From the NCBI RefSeq assembly GCF_011516755.1, contig NZ_WOSY01000001.1, positions 372,001 to 436,000 on the forward strand: a DNA stretch of 64,000 nt, in the 5' to 3' direction. Below are positions 35,850 through 45,826 of the stretch, in pieces (position 1 is the stretch's first letter; every line of letters starts with the position of its first letter). This DNA comes from Acetobacter conturbans (GTDB lineage: Bacteria > Pseudomonadota > Alphaproteobacteria > Acetobacterales > Acetobacteraceae). The translations under genes and the position numbers were made by a program. Under the pieces are notes generated by a model. It saw only the letters and a list, made by a program, of their open reading frames with translations, searched no databases and was not told the origin of the DNA.

Positions 35850-37772
35850 CTAGGCGGCAGGCGTCCAGTCCGGATGGAAATGCCCGTAGACCGTACGGGC
35901 CGTCTCCCGGTTCACTCCCGATACCCCCTCCAGTTCAGCAAGACCCGCCTGACCGACACTGCGCGCAGAGCCGAAATGGTTGAGGAGCGCCCGTTTTCGC
36001 GCTGGCCCGACACCGGGAATCTCGTCCAGTTCAGACTTGATCAGCGACTTGGAGCGGCCAGCCCGGTGCGTGGTGATGGCGAACCGGTGCGCTTCGTCAC
36101 GCAGGCGCTGAAGGTAGTAGAGCACCGGATCGCGCGGTTCGAGCTGAAATGGCGGTGCGTCCCCAGTATGGAACCATTCCCGACCGGCATTCCGGTCCGG
36201 GCCCTTGGCGATCGAGACCAGCTTCACGTCCGTCACACCAAGCGAATCCAGCACGCCACGCACGGCGGAATATTGCCCCGCACCGCCGTCGATCAGCAGC
36301 ACGTCCGGCCAGTCGACTGACTTCTCCCGCCCCTGCTCCGCGGCTTCCTTGAGGGCGCGTCCGAACCGGCGCTCCAGCACCTCCCGCATCATGCCGAAAT
36401 CATCGCCCGGCGTGATGCCGCTCTTGATGCTGTATTTCCGATAGGAGCGCCGGTCGAAACCCTCCGGCCCCCCGACGATCATCACACCATAGGGATTCGT
36501 CCCCATGATATGGCTGTTGTCGTAGACCTCGATGCGGTTCGGGGGCGTATCCAGCTTCAACACCGTCGCCACCCCTTCCAGCAGCTTTGCCTGCCCGGCC
36601 GTCTCGGCCAGCTTCCGCTCCAGCGCCTCGCGGGCATTGGTTTCGGCGTGCTCGATGACCTCACGCCGCTCGCCCCGCTGCGGACGCAGGATTTCCACCT
36701 TGTGACCGCGCTTGATGCCCAGCGCCTCAGCCAGCAGAGATGCCTCCGTAAGATCCCGGTTTACCAGCAGCAGCCCGGGCGGCGGCTTATCGTCGTAAAA
36801 TTGGGCGAGGAAGGCCGCCAGAATGTCGGAATCCGTCTCGTCTTTCGTGTGAGCCGGATAGAAGGCCCGGTTGCCGTTGTTGCGGCCGCCGCGAATGAAA
36901 AACACCTGAATGCAGGCCTGCCCCGCCGTTTGCCAGACCGCGATGACATCCGCATCCCGGATGCTCGCGGGATTGACCACAGTGGAGTCCTGCATGCTGG
37001 ACAGTGCCCTGATGCGATCGCGCAGCACGGCAGCCCGCTCATAATCGAGCCCCTCGGCGGCCTTCTCCATCTCGGCGGCAAATTCCGCCTTCAGGGGAGC
37101 GCCTTCCCCGGCGAGGAACTCCTTCGCCTGCCTGACCAGATGCTCGTAGTCCGGCTCACTGATCCGATCGACACAGGGTGCGCAGCATCGTTTGATCTGG
37201 AACAGCAGACAGGGTCGCGTGCGGGACGCGAACATGGAGTCCGAGCAGGTCCGCAACTGGAACACACGCTGCAGGATGATGATGGTCTGATTCACGGCCC
37301 ATGCCGAGGCGAACGGTCCCCAGTAGCTCGCGCCTTTCTCCATCTTGCCGCGATGCTTGGCGAGTTGCGGAAAGGCATGCTGCTCGGACAGCATCAGCCA
37401 GGGATAGGTCTTGTCGTCACGCAGCAGGATGTTGAAGCGCGGCTTCATGCGCTTGATGTAATTGGCCTCAAGCAGCAGCGCCTCGGCCTCCGTGTGTGTC
37501 GTGACGATCTCCATGGAGGCCGTCTCCGACACCATCCGGCGCAGGCGCTCGGGCAGGCGGGAAAGCTGCGTGTAGGACGTCACGCGCTTCTTCAGCGCCC
37601 GCGCCTTTCCGACGTAGAGCACATCCCCCTTCGCGCTGATCATCCGATAGACCCCTGGCGAAAGCGGCATGGTCTTCAGGGCAGCCTGAATCACCTCCAC
37701 TCCCGTCACCGGGGACTCCGGCATTTCCGCAGTCGCTCCAAGGGTTTCATTCGTCATGGAAGTTTCATCCAC
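35850..37772 (-). CDS. uvrC: Excinuclease ABC subunit C
   Basis: 640 residues, usual UvrC length. Order: GIY-YIG nuclease ([19 protein letters not shown], then LKKRV), a Cys cluster [13 protein letters not shown], the UVR domain ([16 protein letters not shown]) that binds UvrB, the RNase H-like second nuclease region ([18 protein letters not shown]) and the C-terminal helix-hairpin-helix pair ([26 protein letters not shown]). It makes both incisions in nucleotide excision repair. A second start ATG is 15 bases downstream. A 279-base gap without features lies before it. Confidence 0.97.
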   Translation of the reverse strand: MDETSMTNETLGATAEMPESPVTGVEVIQAALKTMPLSPGVYRMISAKGDVLYVGKARALKKRVTSYTQLSRLPERLRRMVSETASMEIVTTHTEAEALLLEANYIKRMKPRFNILLRDDKTYPWLMLSEQHAFPQLAKHRGKMEKGASYWGPFASAWAVNQTIIILQRVFQLRTCSDSMFASRTRPCLLFQIKRCCAPCVDRISEPDYEHLVRQAKEFLAGEGAPLKAEFAAEMEKAAEGLDYERAAVLRDRIRALSSMQDSTVVNPASIRDADVIAVWQTAGQACIQVFFIRGGRNNGNRAFYPAHTKDETDSDILAAFLAQFYDDKPPPGLLLVNRDLTEASLLAEALGIKRGHKVEILRPQRGERREVIEHAETNAREALERKLAETAGQAKLLEGVATVLKLDTPPNRIEVYDNSHIMGTNPYGVMIVGGPEGFDRRSYRKYSIKSGITPGDDFGMMREVLERRFGRALKEAAEQGREKSVDWPDVLLIDGGAGQYSAVRGVLDSLGVTDVKLVSIAKGPDRNAGREWFHTGDAPPFQLEPRDPVLYYLQRLRDEAHRFAITTHRAGRSKSLIKSELDEIPGVGPARKRALLNHFGSARSVGQAGLAELEGVSGVNRETARTVYGHFHPDWTPAA

Positions 37773-38051
37773 TGAACATGTGGATAACTCTGTGGAACGG
37801 AAGATGACAGATTGATGGACGGCGCGGTTTTCCGCCCTGAATCTTGGATTGCATAATTTTTAAGCATACAATTCAACTTATTGATTTCACTCGTTTTTAT
37901 CACGGGAACATATTTCCCATAGCGGCGAATCGCCAAAAATGGATGGCTATACAGGGAGTCAATCCCGGACGTGGACAAAATCGACAGTCCCGGGCGAATT
38001 GCCTTCTGACGGCCCGGTCCTGCTTTGTTCACACGAGCGAATCCGACGTTC

Positions 38052-39113
38052 TCAGGCTCCCGTCGCCGCCGCCGCCTCTGCCTCTCGGAGCAAACGCCGG
38101 AAGTTACCACCCCAGAACGCCTGAATTTCACTGCGATCATAGCCGCGTCGCATCAGCTCCGCCGTCAGGGCCGGTGAGGCCGCCGCATTTTCCCAGCCGT
38201 CAAGCTGCCCCCCACCATCGAAGTCCGAAGAAATCCCGACATACTCCGGCCCGAGCCGCTTCACGACGTAATCGAGGTGGTCCATGTAATCGGCCACCGT
38301 CGCCTTCCGTCCGGCCAGTTCCGCGCGGGAACGCAGGAAGCCCCCGATGGCCGTGATCTGGATGAGGCCTCCGCTGGCCTTCAGCGCATCAAGCTGCACG
38401 TCATCAAGATTGCGCGGGTGGTCGCAGAGCGCCTTCACGCAGGCATGTGTCGCCACAACCGGCACGGAGGAGACTTCCACCGCCTGCAGCATGGTGGCCC
38501 GCGCCGTATGCGACACATCCACCAGCATCCCGAGCCGGTTCATCTCGGCAATCGTCTCGCGGCCCAGAGCGGATAGCCCCCCATGACGTGCCTCCGGATC
38601 GCCAAGCCGACGGCTGGGCTGGCCGGAATCCGCCAGTGCATTGTGGCCGTTGTGGGTCAGGGTGACGTAGCGGGCACCGAGCGCGCGAAACTTCGCCAGC
38701 ATGCCGATATCGTCGCCCATGCCGTAACCGTTCTCCACGCCGGGCACGACCGCCAGCACGTCTTCACGATAAGCCGCTTCGATCTCATCGACGGTCGGGC
38801 AGACACGGGCGGAGATGCCGTTCCGCGTCCCCTGCATGCGGCTGATCGCCTCCAGCATGGCGAGGGTCTGCGCCTGCGCCGCCTTGTGCCCCTCCGCATC
38901 CACCGTCCCCTGCGCGATATAGGCGACGAAGCACCCTGCCGAGAGATGGCCGCGCTTCATCTTGGGGAAATCGACGAAGCGATCCGGCGTATCGAGAAAC
39001 GCATCGTCCCGGTCAGGCCAGGGGATGTCGATATGGCTATCGAGCGTGAGCAGCGAATTGTGGAGGGCGAGCGCCTCCGCGGAGAGGGCCGGACGGCTGG
39101 GATCGGATGTCAT
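38052..39113 (-). CDS. Membrane dipeptidase (peptidase M19 family)
   Basis: 353 residues from the ATG complementary to 39111-39113. Metal ligands of M19 enzymes are visible: DSHIDIPW near the start (His and Asp), VPGVENGYG (Glu bridge), and two His in DVSHTARA and VATHACVKALCDHPRN. SSDFDGGG near the C-terminus is another family landmark. M19 members cleave dipeptides, some with D-residues. No signal peptide is visible, so it is probably cytoplasmic. It is divergent from xth, about 130 bases apart. Confidence 0.9.
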   Translation of the reverse strand: MTSDPSRPALSAEALALHNSLLTLDSHIDIPWPDRDDAFLDTPDRFVDFPKMKRGHLSAGCFVAYIAQGTVDAEGHKAAQAQTLAMLEAISRMQGTRNGISARVCPTVDEIEAAYREDVLAVVPGVENGYGMGDDIGMLAKFRALGARYVTLTHNGHNALADSGQPSRRLGDPEARHGGLSALGRETIAEMNRLGMLVDVSHTARATMLQAVEVSSVPVVATHACVKALCDHPRNLDDVQLDALKASGGLIQITAIGGFLRSRAELAGRKATVADYMDHLDYVVKRLGPEYVGISSDFDGGGQLDGWENAAASPALTAELMRRGYDRSEIQAFWGGNFRRLLREAEAAAATGA

Positions 39114-39241
39114 GGGATGGAAATCGGGTCCATGTCGGGAGTTTGCAAGAGCATCAGTGTGCCCTGCCCGACACGGTGGTGGCCAGACCTGTCCGAATCC
39201 CCCTTGCCTCAGCCCTTCGTTTGAGCGATCCACCACGCCCC

Positions 39242-40036
39242 ATGCGTATCGTGACCTGGAACATCAACTCTCTGCGTCTCCGTCTGCCGCTGCTTGCGGA
39301 GATGGACCGGCAACTGCGTCCTGACGTGATCTGCCTTCAGGAAACAAAGGTGCCGGATCCGCTGTTCCCGGCCGAAGCGCTGACGGAACTCGGCTATCCG
39401 CATCAGGTTCGTCGCGGCATGAAAAGCTATAATGGCGTGGCGATCCTCTCACGCCATCCGCTTGCCCCGGTTCCGGACACCCCCGACTGGTGCGAGCGCG
39501 GCGACTGCCGTCATGTCTCCGCCCGTGTTGCAGGTGAGCATGGACCTGTCGAAATCCACAATTTTTATGTCCCGGCCGGCGGTGACATTCCGGACGAAGA
39601 CGAGAACCCGAAATTCGCCCATAAGCTCGCGTTTGTGGATCAGGTGACGGAGTGGTTCCAGACCCATCACCGTAAACGCACCGTGATTGTGGGCGACCTG
39701 AACATCGCCCCGCTTGAGCACGACGTGTGGAGCCACAAGCAGCTTCTGAAGGTGGTCAGCCACACACCGCCCGAGACCACGCGGCTCGACGCCTGGCGGG
39801 ACACCGGCTTCGTGGATGCGATGCGCCATTTCGTGCCGCCCACCGAAAAGCTCTACACATGGTGGTCCTACCGCAACCGCGACTGGAGCGCTTCAAATAG
39901 AGGGCGACGACTGGACCATATCTGGGTCACGCCAGACCTGAAGGATGCGCTCCACGGCATGCAGATCATCCGTGAGGCACGTGACTGGGCTCCTCCGTCA
40001 GATCATGTGCCCGTGATGATAGATCTGGGAGCGTAA
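39242..40036 (+). CDS. xth: Exodeoxyribonuclease III
   Basis: 264 residues from the ATG at 39242 (MRIVTWNINSLRLRLP). AP endonuclease family motifs: WNINSLR, LQETKV (catalytic Glu), NFYVPAGG, VGDLNIAP (catalytic Asp and Asn), RLDHIWVT and SDHVPVMIDL with the catalytic His. It cleaves abasic sites and trims 3' ends in base excision repair. It is monocistronic. The gap of 888 bases after it is described separately. Confidence 0.95.
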   Translation: MRIVTWNINSLRLRLPLLAEMDRQLRPDVICLQETKVPDPLFPAEALTELGYPHQVRRGMKSYNGVAILSRHPLAPVPDTPDWCERGDCRHVSARVAGEHGPVEIHNFYVPAGGDIPDEDENPKFAHKLAFVDQVTEWFQTHHRKRTVIVGDLNIAPLEHDVWSHKQLLKVVSHTPPETTRLDAWRDTGFVDAMRHFVPPTEKLYTWWSYRNRDWSASNRGRRLDHIWVTPDLKDALHGMQIIREARDWAPPSDHVPVMIDLGA

Positions 40037-40706
40037 TAGCCCCCTGTTCTTGCGGTTTGCGGAACCACTTTGGGACAGCCTTTTACTCTGGGTGGCACTC
40101 GTTTCATTGCCCGGCTTCAACATCGCTTTCGATACGAATTATGCCCACCCGCGTTGAAGCTGGCACAGGGGTAGACAGCCTTTAGGCTCCCTACCCACCC
40201 CCAAAGGCCGCAACCTTTAGAACTCGGCATATTGATCAACAGATTGGGGTGAAGGGGCCTGCGGCTCCTTCCGGGTTCGGGGAGCGCCCGACCTTATTCT
40301 TTATGTCGGTCAATCTTTATCCGGGCAGGCCTGACAGACGGCAGGAACCTGTCCGGATTTCGTCGCATTGAATATGGCGGCACAAGACATCATCGTTGTT
40401 GACGTCCCCGAAGCCGCGAACCGCGGTAAAATTCTAAAATATATCGAAAACCGGGAAACACGCAGGTTTCAGCCTCGGGTAAGGCTGCTGAGAGACAAAG
40501 GCACTCTCCACGCTTCGTGGCTAACACTGTGTTTCCCAAGATTTGTCGGAAAACATACGGCTGGCAACGCCAATGCATCTTTCGAGCATGCGGAAGAGGT
40601 GACTTTCGTAACCATTGGAAGATGTCACGTTCCCATGGATTTACTGGAATGACCGCATCGACAACGGTCTTTCTGACAAACGCAAAAAGAGCCCCGAAGC
40701 CTTAAA
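40037..40706. other. Gene-poor region after xth
   Basis: No gene I can support. A 94-codon open frame on the plus strand (40368-40652) has no ribosome site, no recognisable family and unlike codon use, so I treat it as chance or as decayed sequence. A short palindromic patch (about 40240-40290: AAGGGGCCTGCGGCTCCTT) looks like the kind of intergenic repeat seen in acetic acid bacteria. The far end passes into the dispersed element at 40707. Confidence 0.55.
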
Positions 40707-40866
40707 GGTTGCTTCAAAAGCTCTCTGCTAGCAATCCGACGCATTTTCCTCACTCGGATGCTCACCGCCCTCATTCATGGCCGGTTCGCCTTCAGTGCTT
40801 AAAGCTCATGCCTATTGAGCGAGCCCTCATGGGTGGTGTCGCTCAGCAGAAAACTTTGAAACAGCC
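40707..40866. repeat. Dispersed intergenic element, copy 2, with terminal inverted repeats
   Basis: The left end GGTTGCTTCAAAAG (40707-40720) and the right end CTTTGAAACAGCC (40854-40866) are near-complementary, and the right end read backwards is GGCTGTTTCAAAG, which is the start of copy 1 at 10674. A perfect 7-bp hairpin (TGAGCGA / TCGCTCA, 40816-40845) sits inside. About 160 bases, no coding capacity. Fits a miniature inverted-repeat element; I see no clear target duplication. Confidence 0.6.
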
Positions 40867-40884
40867 GCTTATAATCCAGACAAA

Positions 40885-40917
40885 AAAACCGCTCTTCCTT
40901 GTCGGGAGAGCGGTTTT
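40885..40917 (-). terminator. Intrinsic terminator of the response regulator gene
   Basis: Perfect 11-bp stem AAAACCGCTCT / AGAGCGGTTTT with an 11-base loop, followed on the minus strand by a run of seven T, 8 bases past the stop of the response regulator. Confidence 0.85.
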
Positions 40918-40924
40918 CAGAAAA

Positions 40925-41641
40925 TCAGGCAGCCGGAGCGCCACCTTCAGGATCGAGGCGGTATCCACCGCCTTCCGTAATCAGCAGCGTGGCATTGGAA
41001 GGATCGGGCTCGATCTTCTGCCGCAGACGATAGATATGCGTCTCGAGCGTATGCGTCGTCACGGCGGCATTGTAGCCCCAGACCTCGTTCAGCAACACCT
41101 GGCGCGGCACGGGACGCGTGCCGGCGCGGTAGAGGAACTTGAGGATGGCCGCTTCCTTTTCCGTCAGACGGATGCGCTTGTTGCGCGTGGTCTCGACGAG
41201 CAATTTCGCGGAAGGGCGGAAGGTATAGGGGCCGACAGTGAAGACCGCGTCCTCACTGTTCTCGAAAATGCGGAGCTGGGCGCGCAGACGCGCAAGAAGC
41301 TCGGCAATGCGGAAAGGCTTGGCGACATAATCGTTCGCGCCCGCATCCAGACCGCGCACGATGTCGGCTTCGTTGTCCGAACCCGTCAGCATGATGATCG
41401 GCATGCGGATGCCTTCACGGCGAAGCTCGACACAGAAATCCCGGCCGTCACCATCAGGAAGAGTGACGTCAAGGATAATGGCGTCGAACCGTGCATCCGG
41501 CGCACGCAGGGCATCCCACGCGGCGGCGACGGAATCAGCCTCCACAGCAAGGAACTCACCATCGACCTGAAGCTGCTCGACAAGCATCTGCCGCAGCGTC
41601 TGGTCATCATCGACGATCAGGATAGGACGTGCGCCCGACAT
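40925..41641 (-). CDS. OmpR/PhoB-family response regulator
   Basis: 238 residues. The receiver domain (1-120) has the acidic pair in VDDDQTL, phospho-acceptor Asp in IILDVTLPDGDG, Thr in MLTGSD and Lys in AKPF. The C-terminal winged helix has RLTEKEAAILKFLYRAG, VLLNEVWGYNAAVTTHTLETHIYRLRQKIE and GGGYRLD. No sensor kinase is beside it, so it is an orphan within this window; its signal is unknown. It has an intrinsic terminator and a divergent neighbour, the L,D-transpeptidase, 300 bases away. Confidence 0.93.
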   Translation of the reverse strand: MSGARPILIVDDDQTLRQMLVEQLQVDGEFLAVEADSVAAAWDALRAPDARFDAIILDVTLPDGDGRDFCVELRREGIRMPIIMLTGSDNEADIVRGLDAGANDYVAKPFRIAELLARLRAQLRIFENSEDAVFTVGPYTFRPSAKLLVETTRNKRIRLTEKEAAILKFLYRAGTRPVPRQVLLNEVWGYNAAVTTHTLETHIYRLRQKIEPDPSNATLLITEGGGYRLDPEGGAPAA

Positions 41642-41941
41642 TGATTACCTCTTCTTTTTAGGGGCTCAGTAAGCGCCCTTCCCCGCCGCGACAAGAGGGA
41701 GCCGATCCATCCACTGTTTTCGCCACGGAAAAAAGTGTCTGACCCGAGGCCTCACGGCGTTGTGACAGACTGGCATGAAACGGAGGATAACACCAATTCC
41801 AGTCCGCCATCATTGCGCTATAAGACGCAGCCCTCTCCTGAAGAAGAGGATCGGATCGCGTATGATCGGACTCCACTCCGGACATTTAGCGGTTCTCTCC
41901 CGAAAACCATAAATCCGCCCGGAAGCTGGATCCTGTCCCCC

Positions 41942-42478
41942 ATGATACATGCGACACTCATCCCTGAAAGCGGCTGCACTGCACAACTGCATTGCGCGAA
42001 CCTGATTCTTCCGGCCGTCATCGGTGCGGCCGGCATCACGCTGCACAAGGAAGAAGGCGATCACGCCACGCCGGTCGGCACGTTGAAACTGCGCAAGATT
42101 CTCTACCGCGCGGACCGTGTAGGCCGCCCGCAGACAGGGCCTGCCACCCCGGATGGAGCGCCTCTTCTGGTGGAGCCCATCAGCCGCCATGACGGCTGGT
42201 GCGACGACCCCGCCCACCCGGATTACAACAGGCAGATCACCCTTCCTCATCCTGCCCGGTATGAGACGCTATGGCGGGACGATCACCTTTACGACATCGT
42301 CGGAGTTCTGGGTTACAACGATGACCCTCCGGTCCGTAATCGTGGATCGGCGATCTTCCTTCACCTTCAGTCGCCGGACAAACGCCCCACGGAAGGGTGC
42401 ATCGCCCTCACCGAAGTGGACCTGCGGCTTGCGCTGGCGATGGGGCTTGCATCCATCACAGTTCAACCTCCGCTTTAG
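41942..42478 (+). CDS. L,D-transpeptidase catalytic domain protein (YkuD-like)
   Basis: 178 residues from the ATG at 41942; upstream in-frame starts exist but give no signal or known domain. The catalytic block is FLHLQSPDKRPTEGCIALTEVDL: His, then ten residues on, the GC motif with the nucleophile Cys. This is the form T-x-GC-I/V-A/R of ErfK/YkuD-type enzymes. No signal peptide is visible, unlike the exported cross-linkers, so either it has a different start or acts differently. Its 3' end overlaps the convergent antiporter gene by 23 bases. The 300-base gap before it holds no gene. Confidence 0.8.
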   Translation: MIHATLIPESGCTAQLHCANLILPAVIGAAGITLHKEEGDHATPVGTLKLRKILYRADRVGRPQTGPATPDGAPLLVEPISRHDGWCDDPAHPDYNRQITLPHPARYETLWRDDHLYDIVGVLGYNDDPPVRNRGSAIFLHLQSPDKRPTEGCIALTEVDLRLALAMGLASITVQPPL

Positions 42479-44285
42479 GCTCCGGAACGGCTGGCGGCAC
42501 AAAGGCGATCATCACATCTCCCGGCGTCGGGGGAGCATGCATTGCCTCCTCCGCCGACCGGATCGAGAATCCGCTTCCCGGCCGTAATGTCAGAAAATCC
42601 AGCCGCTCGGCATCATGTCGCGAAAGCCCCGCCTGCGTGCCTTCGGTGACGGGAAACGCCATGAAGCGCCATCCATCCTGATACAGCGTGTCCAGCAGCG
42701 TGAAATTCCACTCGGGTTCACCCAGAAGCTTGCCCCGGGCATCGCGGCTGAGACCACGATATTCATCGAGCTTCTTCACGCCCGGACTGACCTGATAAAC
42801 ACGGGCACGCCCGAAATGCGGTGCGAGATGGGCGCACACCATGCCGTTATAGATCGCGTCGGGCGTGGCGGCGATCAGGTAATCCGCGGGCCGCTCTTCC
42901 AGACTTTCCGATCCGGCCTCGGAGAGCATCTCAGCATGCATGACCGTCACCCCCGCCCGCTTGGCCGGGATCAGCGCACGCGCCGCCGTATCGACCAGTG
43001 TGACGGGTGTTCCCGCCCGCGTCACGACTTCCGCAAGATTGCTCGACCATGGGTTCGCTCCGATGATCGCCAGAGCCGGCACATTGGACAGCGTGAGATT
43101 CAGCCCCCTCGCCAGAGGACGCAGCGAGAAACCGTGCAACAGCATGGTCGCCGCGATAACAGCAAAGACCGCTGGCATGACGAGCTCCGCCCCGGCGAAA
43201 CCAGCCTCGGTGAGACGAATACCGGAGACACCGGCAACAGCGGCGGCCACGATACCCCGGGGTGCGATCCACCCCACGAAGATGCGCTCGCTTCCGCTCA
43301 GGCCGCTTCGCAGCGTGGCAAGATAGATCCCCAGCGGGCGGACGATGAAAATCGTCGCGCAGGTGAGCGCCAGAATGGACCATGACAAACGCGCCAGAAC
43401 CACACGCTGAAGATCGGCCGTCAGGAGGATGAACAGCAGCGAAACAATGAGAACGACGAGGCTCTCTTTCATCCGCTGTAACTCACCCAGACCCGGCACG
43501 CGCATATTGGCGAGCGCCATGCCGAACACCGTCGCCGCCATCAGTCCGGCGCCGTCCATGAACAGTGACCCGAGGCCAAAGACCGCCAGCGCCAGCGTCA
43601 GCAGGAGCGGCATCTTGAGCGTTTCCGGCATGAGGTCGCGGACGAACAGCTCTTTCACCGCCCAGCCGCCACCCACTCCCAGCCCGATCGCGACGATCAT
43701 GCTGATCAGCACATGGGGAATAATGGTGATGAAGTAGGCCGAAGTCCCTTCATCGGGCTTCATCAGCAGGATTTCGAGAACCAGCGTGGCGAGAATGGCA
43801 CCGACCGGATCGTTGAGAATCGCCTCCCACCGCAGGAAGGCCGCGATACGCGGGCGCAGCTTGGCCTGCCGCAGCAGGGGCAGCACGACAGTAGGCCCGG
43901 TCACGACAACGATGGAGCCGAACAGGAACGCGGGGCCCCAGCCCAGACGCCCTACATAATGGGCCGCCATTGAGCCGAGAAGCCAGTTGATCGGCAGCGC
44001 CACAAGCGTGAGGCGAAGCACCCCTTCCCCGGCCACACCGAGCTGGCGGAAATCGAGCGCCATGCCTCCCTCGAACACGATCAGCGCCACGGCGAGCGAG
44101 ACGATGGGGTGGAAGAGCGGGCCGACCAGCGTGGATGGATGGAGAATGCCGAGCCCCGGCCCAAGCACCAGTCCCAGCACGAAAAGCAGGACGATGGCGG
44201 GAAGACGGAAGCGCCAGGCGACCCACTGAGCGGCCATGCCACCGCAAAAAACGAAAAAGACGAGCAAGATCGCATCCTGACTCAT
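42456..44285 (-). CDS. CPA1-family Na+(K+)/H+ antiporter
   Basis: 609 residues. Twelve or so hydrophobic segments fill the first ~400. Family features include FEGGMALDFRQL, GPTVVLPLLRQAKLRPR and ILNDPVGAILATLV (the ND-type ion site of CPA1 antiporters). The C-terminal ~200 residues are soluble, with a Rossmann-like segment LAIIGANPWSSNLAEVVTRAG and later AATPDAIYNGM, like a nucleotide-binding regulatory domain. It likely controls cytoplasmic pH, which fits an acid-producing bacterium. It is convergent with the L,D-transpeptidase, overlapping by 23 bases. Confidence 0.88.
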   Translation of the reverse strand: MSQDAILLVFFVFCGGMAAQWVAWRFRLPAIVLLFVLGLVLGPGLGILHPSTLVGPLFHPIVSLAVALIVFEGGMALDFRQLGVAGEGVLRLTLVALPINWLLGSMAAHYVGRLGWGPAFLFGSIVVVTGPTVVLPLLRQAKLRPRIAAFLRWEAILNDPVGAILATLVLEILLMKPDEGTSAYFITIIPHVLISMIVAIGLGVGGGWAVKELFVRDLMPETLKMPLLLTLALAVFGLGSLFMDGAGLMAATVFGMALANMRVPGLGELQRMKESLVVLIVSLLFILLTADLQRVVLARLSWSILALTCATIFIVRPLGIYLATLRSGLSGSERIFVGWIAPRGIVAAAVAGVSGIRLTEAGFAGAELVMPAVFAVIAATMLLHGFSLRPLARGLNLTLSNVPALAIIGANPWSSNLAEVVTRAGTPVTLVDTAARALIPAKRAGVTVMHAEMLSEAGSESLEERPADYLIAATPDAIYNGMVCAHLAPHFGRARVYQVSPGVKKLDEYRGLSRDARGKLLGEPEWNFTLLDTLYQDGWRFMAFPVTEGTQAGLSRHDAERLDFLTLRPGSGFSIRSAEEAMHAPPTPGDVMIAFVPPAVPEPKAEVEL

Positions 44286-44495
44286 CGTGTGATCTCCACG
44301 CCCGCTCGCTCCATTTTGTCTCCCGTCTGGTGAAACCTGTCCGCACGCAGGTCAGAAACCTGCATGGGCATTATACTTTACGATGCTCAACACGCCACTC
44401 CCGGCGGGTCACTTGGCCCGGAGCGTGATCCCGGTCACACTGACCGGACGCCGCACCATCTTCTTATCCACCGATTCCATTTCCGGAGATCCCTC

Positions 44496-44786
44496 ATGTC
44501 GCAGATTGAAGTTGTCGCCATCGTTCAGGTAAAGCCGGGTGCTGAAGCCGCTGCCGCAGCCGCCATGAAAGCCTGCACCGCCCCTTCCCGGGCCGAAAGC
44601 ACCAATCATGGTTACACCCCGCACCGCGACCTCGAAGCACCGGGAACGCTTGTCTTCATCGAACGCTGGGAGAGCCGGGAAGCCCTTCAGGCGCACATGG
44701 AAACACCCCACTTCAAGGAAATGGCCGCGATCCTTGAGCCGCTGCTTGCCGCGCCCCTTGCGATTCACATTCTTCAGCCGCTCTGA
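44496..44786 (+). CDS. Antibiotic biosynthesis monooxygenase-domain protein (YgiN-like)
   Basis: 96 residues from the ATG at 44496, with GGAGA about 8 bases upstream. It is a single ABM ferredoxin-like domain: VVAIVQVKPGAEAAAAAAMKA, YTPHRDLEAPGTLVFIERWES and MAAILEPLLAAPLAIHIL. Such small dimers oxidise quinols or act as heme or flavin-free monooxygenases; the substrate cannot be told. It is alone between divergent and convergent neighbours. Confidence 0.85.
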   Translation: MSQIEVVAIVQVKPGAEAAAAAAMKACTAPSRAESTNHGYTPHRDLEAPGTLVFIERWESREALQAHMETPHFKEMAAILEPLLAAPLAIHILQPL

Positions 44787-44839
44787 GCGATTGACCAGGA
44801 GGAAGGAGGTCGGCAGCAGGCCTCTTTCCCACCTCCGTT

Positions 44840-45067
44840 TCAGCGGAACCGATTCAGCCACTGCCCCATCAGCGATCTCAGACGCCAGAAACGGCTATGC
44901 ACATGCTGCGTTTCCAGCTCCGTGATCCGCTCTTCCAATCCCTGAATATGCCGGGCCTGCGCCGCGTTGCGCTCAAGCAGATCGGTCAGCCGACGCTCCA
45001 GAAAGGCTCTTTCCTCGGCCGGATCGACCGTTGGCACGGCAAACGGCTTATCCGCTTCGTCCGGCAT
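44840..45067 (-). CDS. Small coiled-coil protein of unknown function
   Basis: 75 residues from the ATG complementary to 45065-45067 (GGGG-rich site upstream); a longer start at 45133 would overlap gmhA. The middle (ERRLTDLLERNAAQARHIQGLEERITELE) is a strong heptad coiled coil. The basic end HSRFWRLRSLMGQWLNRFR resembles membrane-proximal tails of glycan enzymes. I do not recognise a family. It lies 41 bases after gmhA on the same strand, so it may belong to the glycan group. Confidence 0.6.
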   Translation of the reverse strand: MPDEADKPFAVPTVDPAEERAFLERRLTDLLERNAAQARHIQGLEERITELETQHVHSRFWRLRSLMGQWLNRFR

Positions 45068-45108
45068 TCCCACCCCTTCCCCTACGAGCAACCTCGGCAA
45101 ACAGCTGC

Positions 45109-45744
45109 TCAGACGCCGACCGGACGCGGACACAGGGCGCGCTCGACCAGTCCGCAGACGATATGGGCCGCAGTGATGTGCAACTGCTGGATAACGGGCG
45201 TCCAGTTGGCCGGAACTGCCAGCGTCACATTGCAGTGCGCGCCCTGCACACCCGCATGCCCGGTGAAAGCGGCTGTCACCAGCCCTGCCTCCCGCGCGGC
45301 CTCGAACGCCCGCAGGATATTGGGGGAACGCCCCGAGGTGGTGATGCCGAGAAACACATCGCCGGGCCGCCCCAGCGCCATGACCTGACGCGAAAAGATG
45401 TCGGCAAAGCTGTAATCATTACCGATGGCAGTGATGGCGGACGTATCGGTCGTCAGGGCAACTGCACTCAGGGGACGGCGATCGTACATCAGACGCGCCG
45501 TGAACTCGCCCGCAATATGCTGGGCATCAGCGGCGCTGCCACCATTTCCGGCCACAAGCAGCCGACCGCCATTTTCGAGAGACGTGACGATGTGCGCCGC
45601 CATGGCGAGCATGACCTGCTGAGACTCCTCGTGATGCGCGAAGGCGGCCATCGCTTCGGCGGACTGACGCAGATAGTCCGTCATGAAGCCCCGATCGGCG
45701 TGCACGCTGTCCACGCCCATATCCCCGTCCGTCCTGTCACCCAT
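45109..45744 (-). CDS. gmhA: SIS-domain phosphosugar isomerase (GmhA-like)
   Basis: 211 residues from the ATG at 45744. SIS features: LLVAGNGGSAADAQHIAGEF (Ser and His of the phosphate loop) and GITTSGRSPNILRAFEAAR. The size and pattern match sedoheptulose 7-phosphate isomerase, first step of ADP-heptose synthesis for LPS core. No gmhB, hldE or hldD is in the window, so the exact sugar is inferred. It sits beside the GT2 and the two GT4 genes. Confidence 0.88.
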   Translation of the reverse strand: MGDRTDGDMGVDSVHADRGFMTDYLRQSAEAMAAFAHHEESQQVMLAMAAHIVTSLENGGRLLVAGNGGSAADAQHIAGEFTARLMYDRRPLSAVALTTDTSAITAIGNDYSFADIFSRQVMALGRPGDVFLGITTSGRSPNILRAFEAAREAGLVTAAFTGHAGVQGAHCNVTLAVPANWTPVIQQLHITAAHIVCGLVERALCPRPVGV

Positions 45745-45826
45745 CACTCGTTCCCCATTGGCAAATGCCGAAGGTTAAATCCCGGATGTCTCTAAACCAT
45801 TTCCATCTCGCAGCACACCGTTTGCC

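Noticed and set aside
40368-40652. 94-codon open frame in the xth downstream gap
   Set aside because: No ribosome site, no known family, unlike codon use; I could not support it as a gene.
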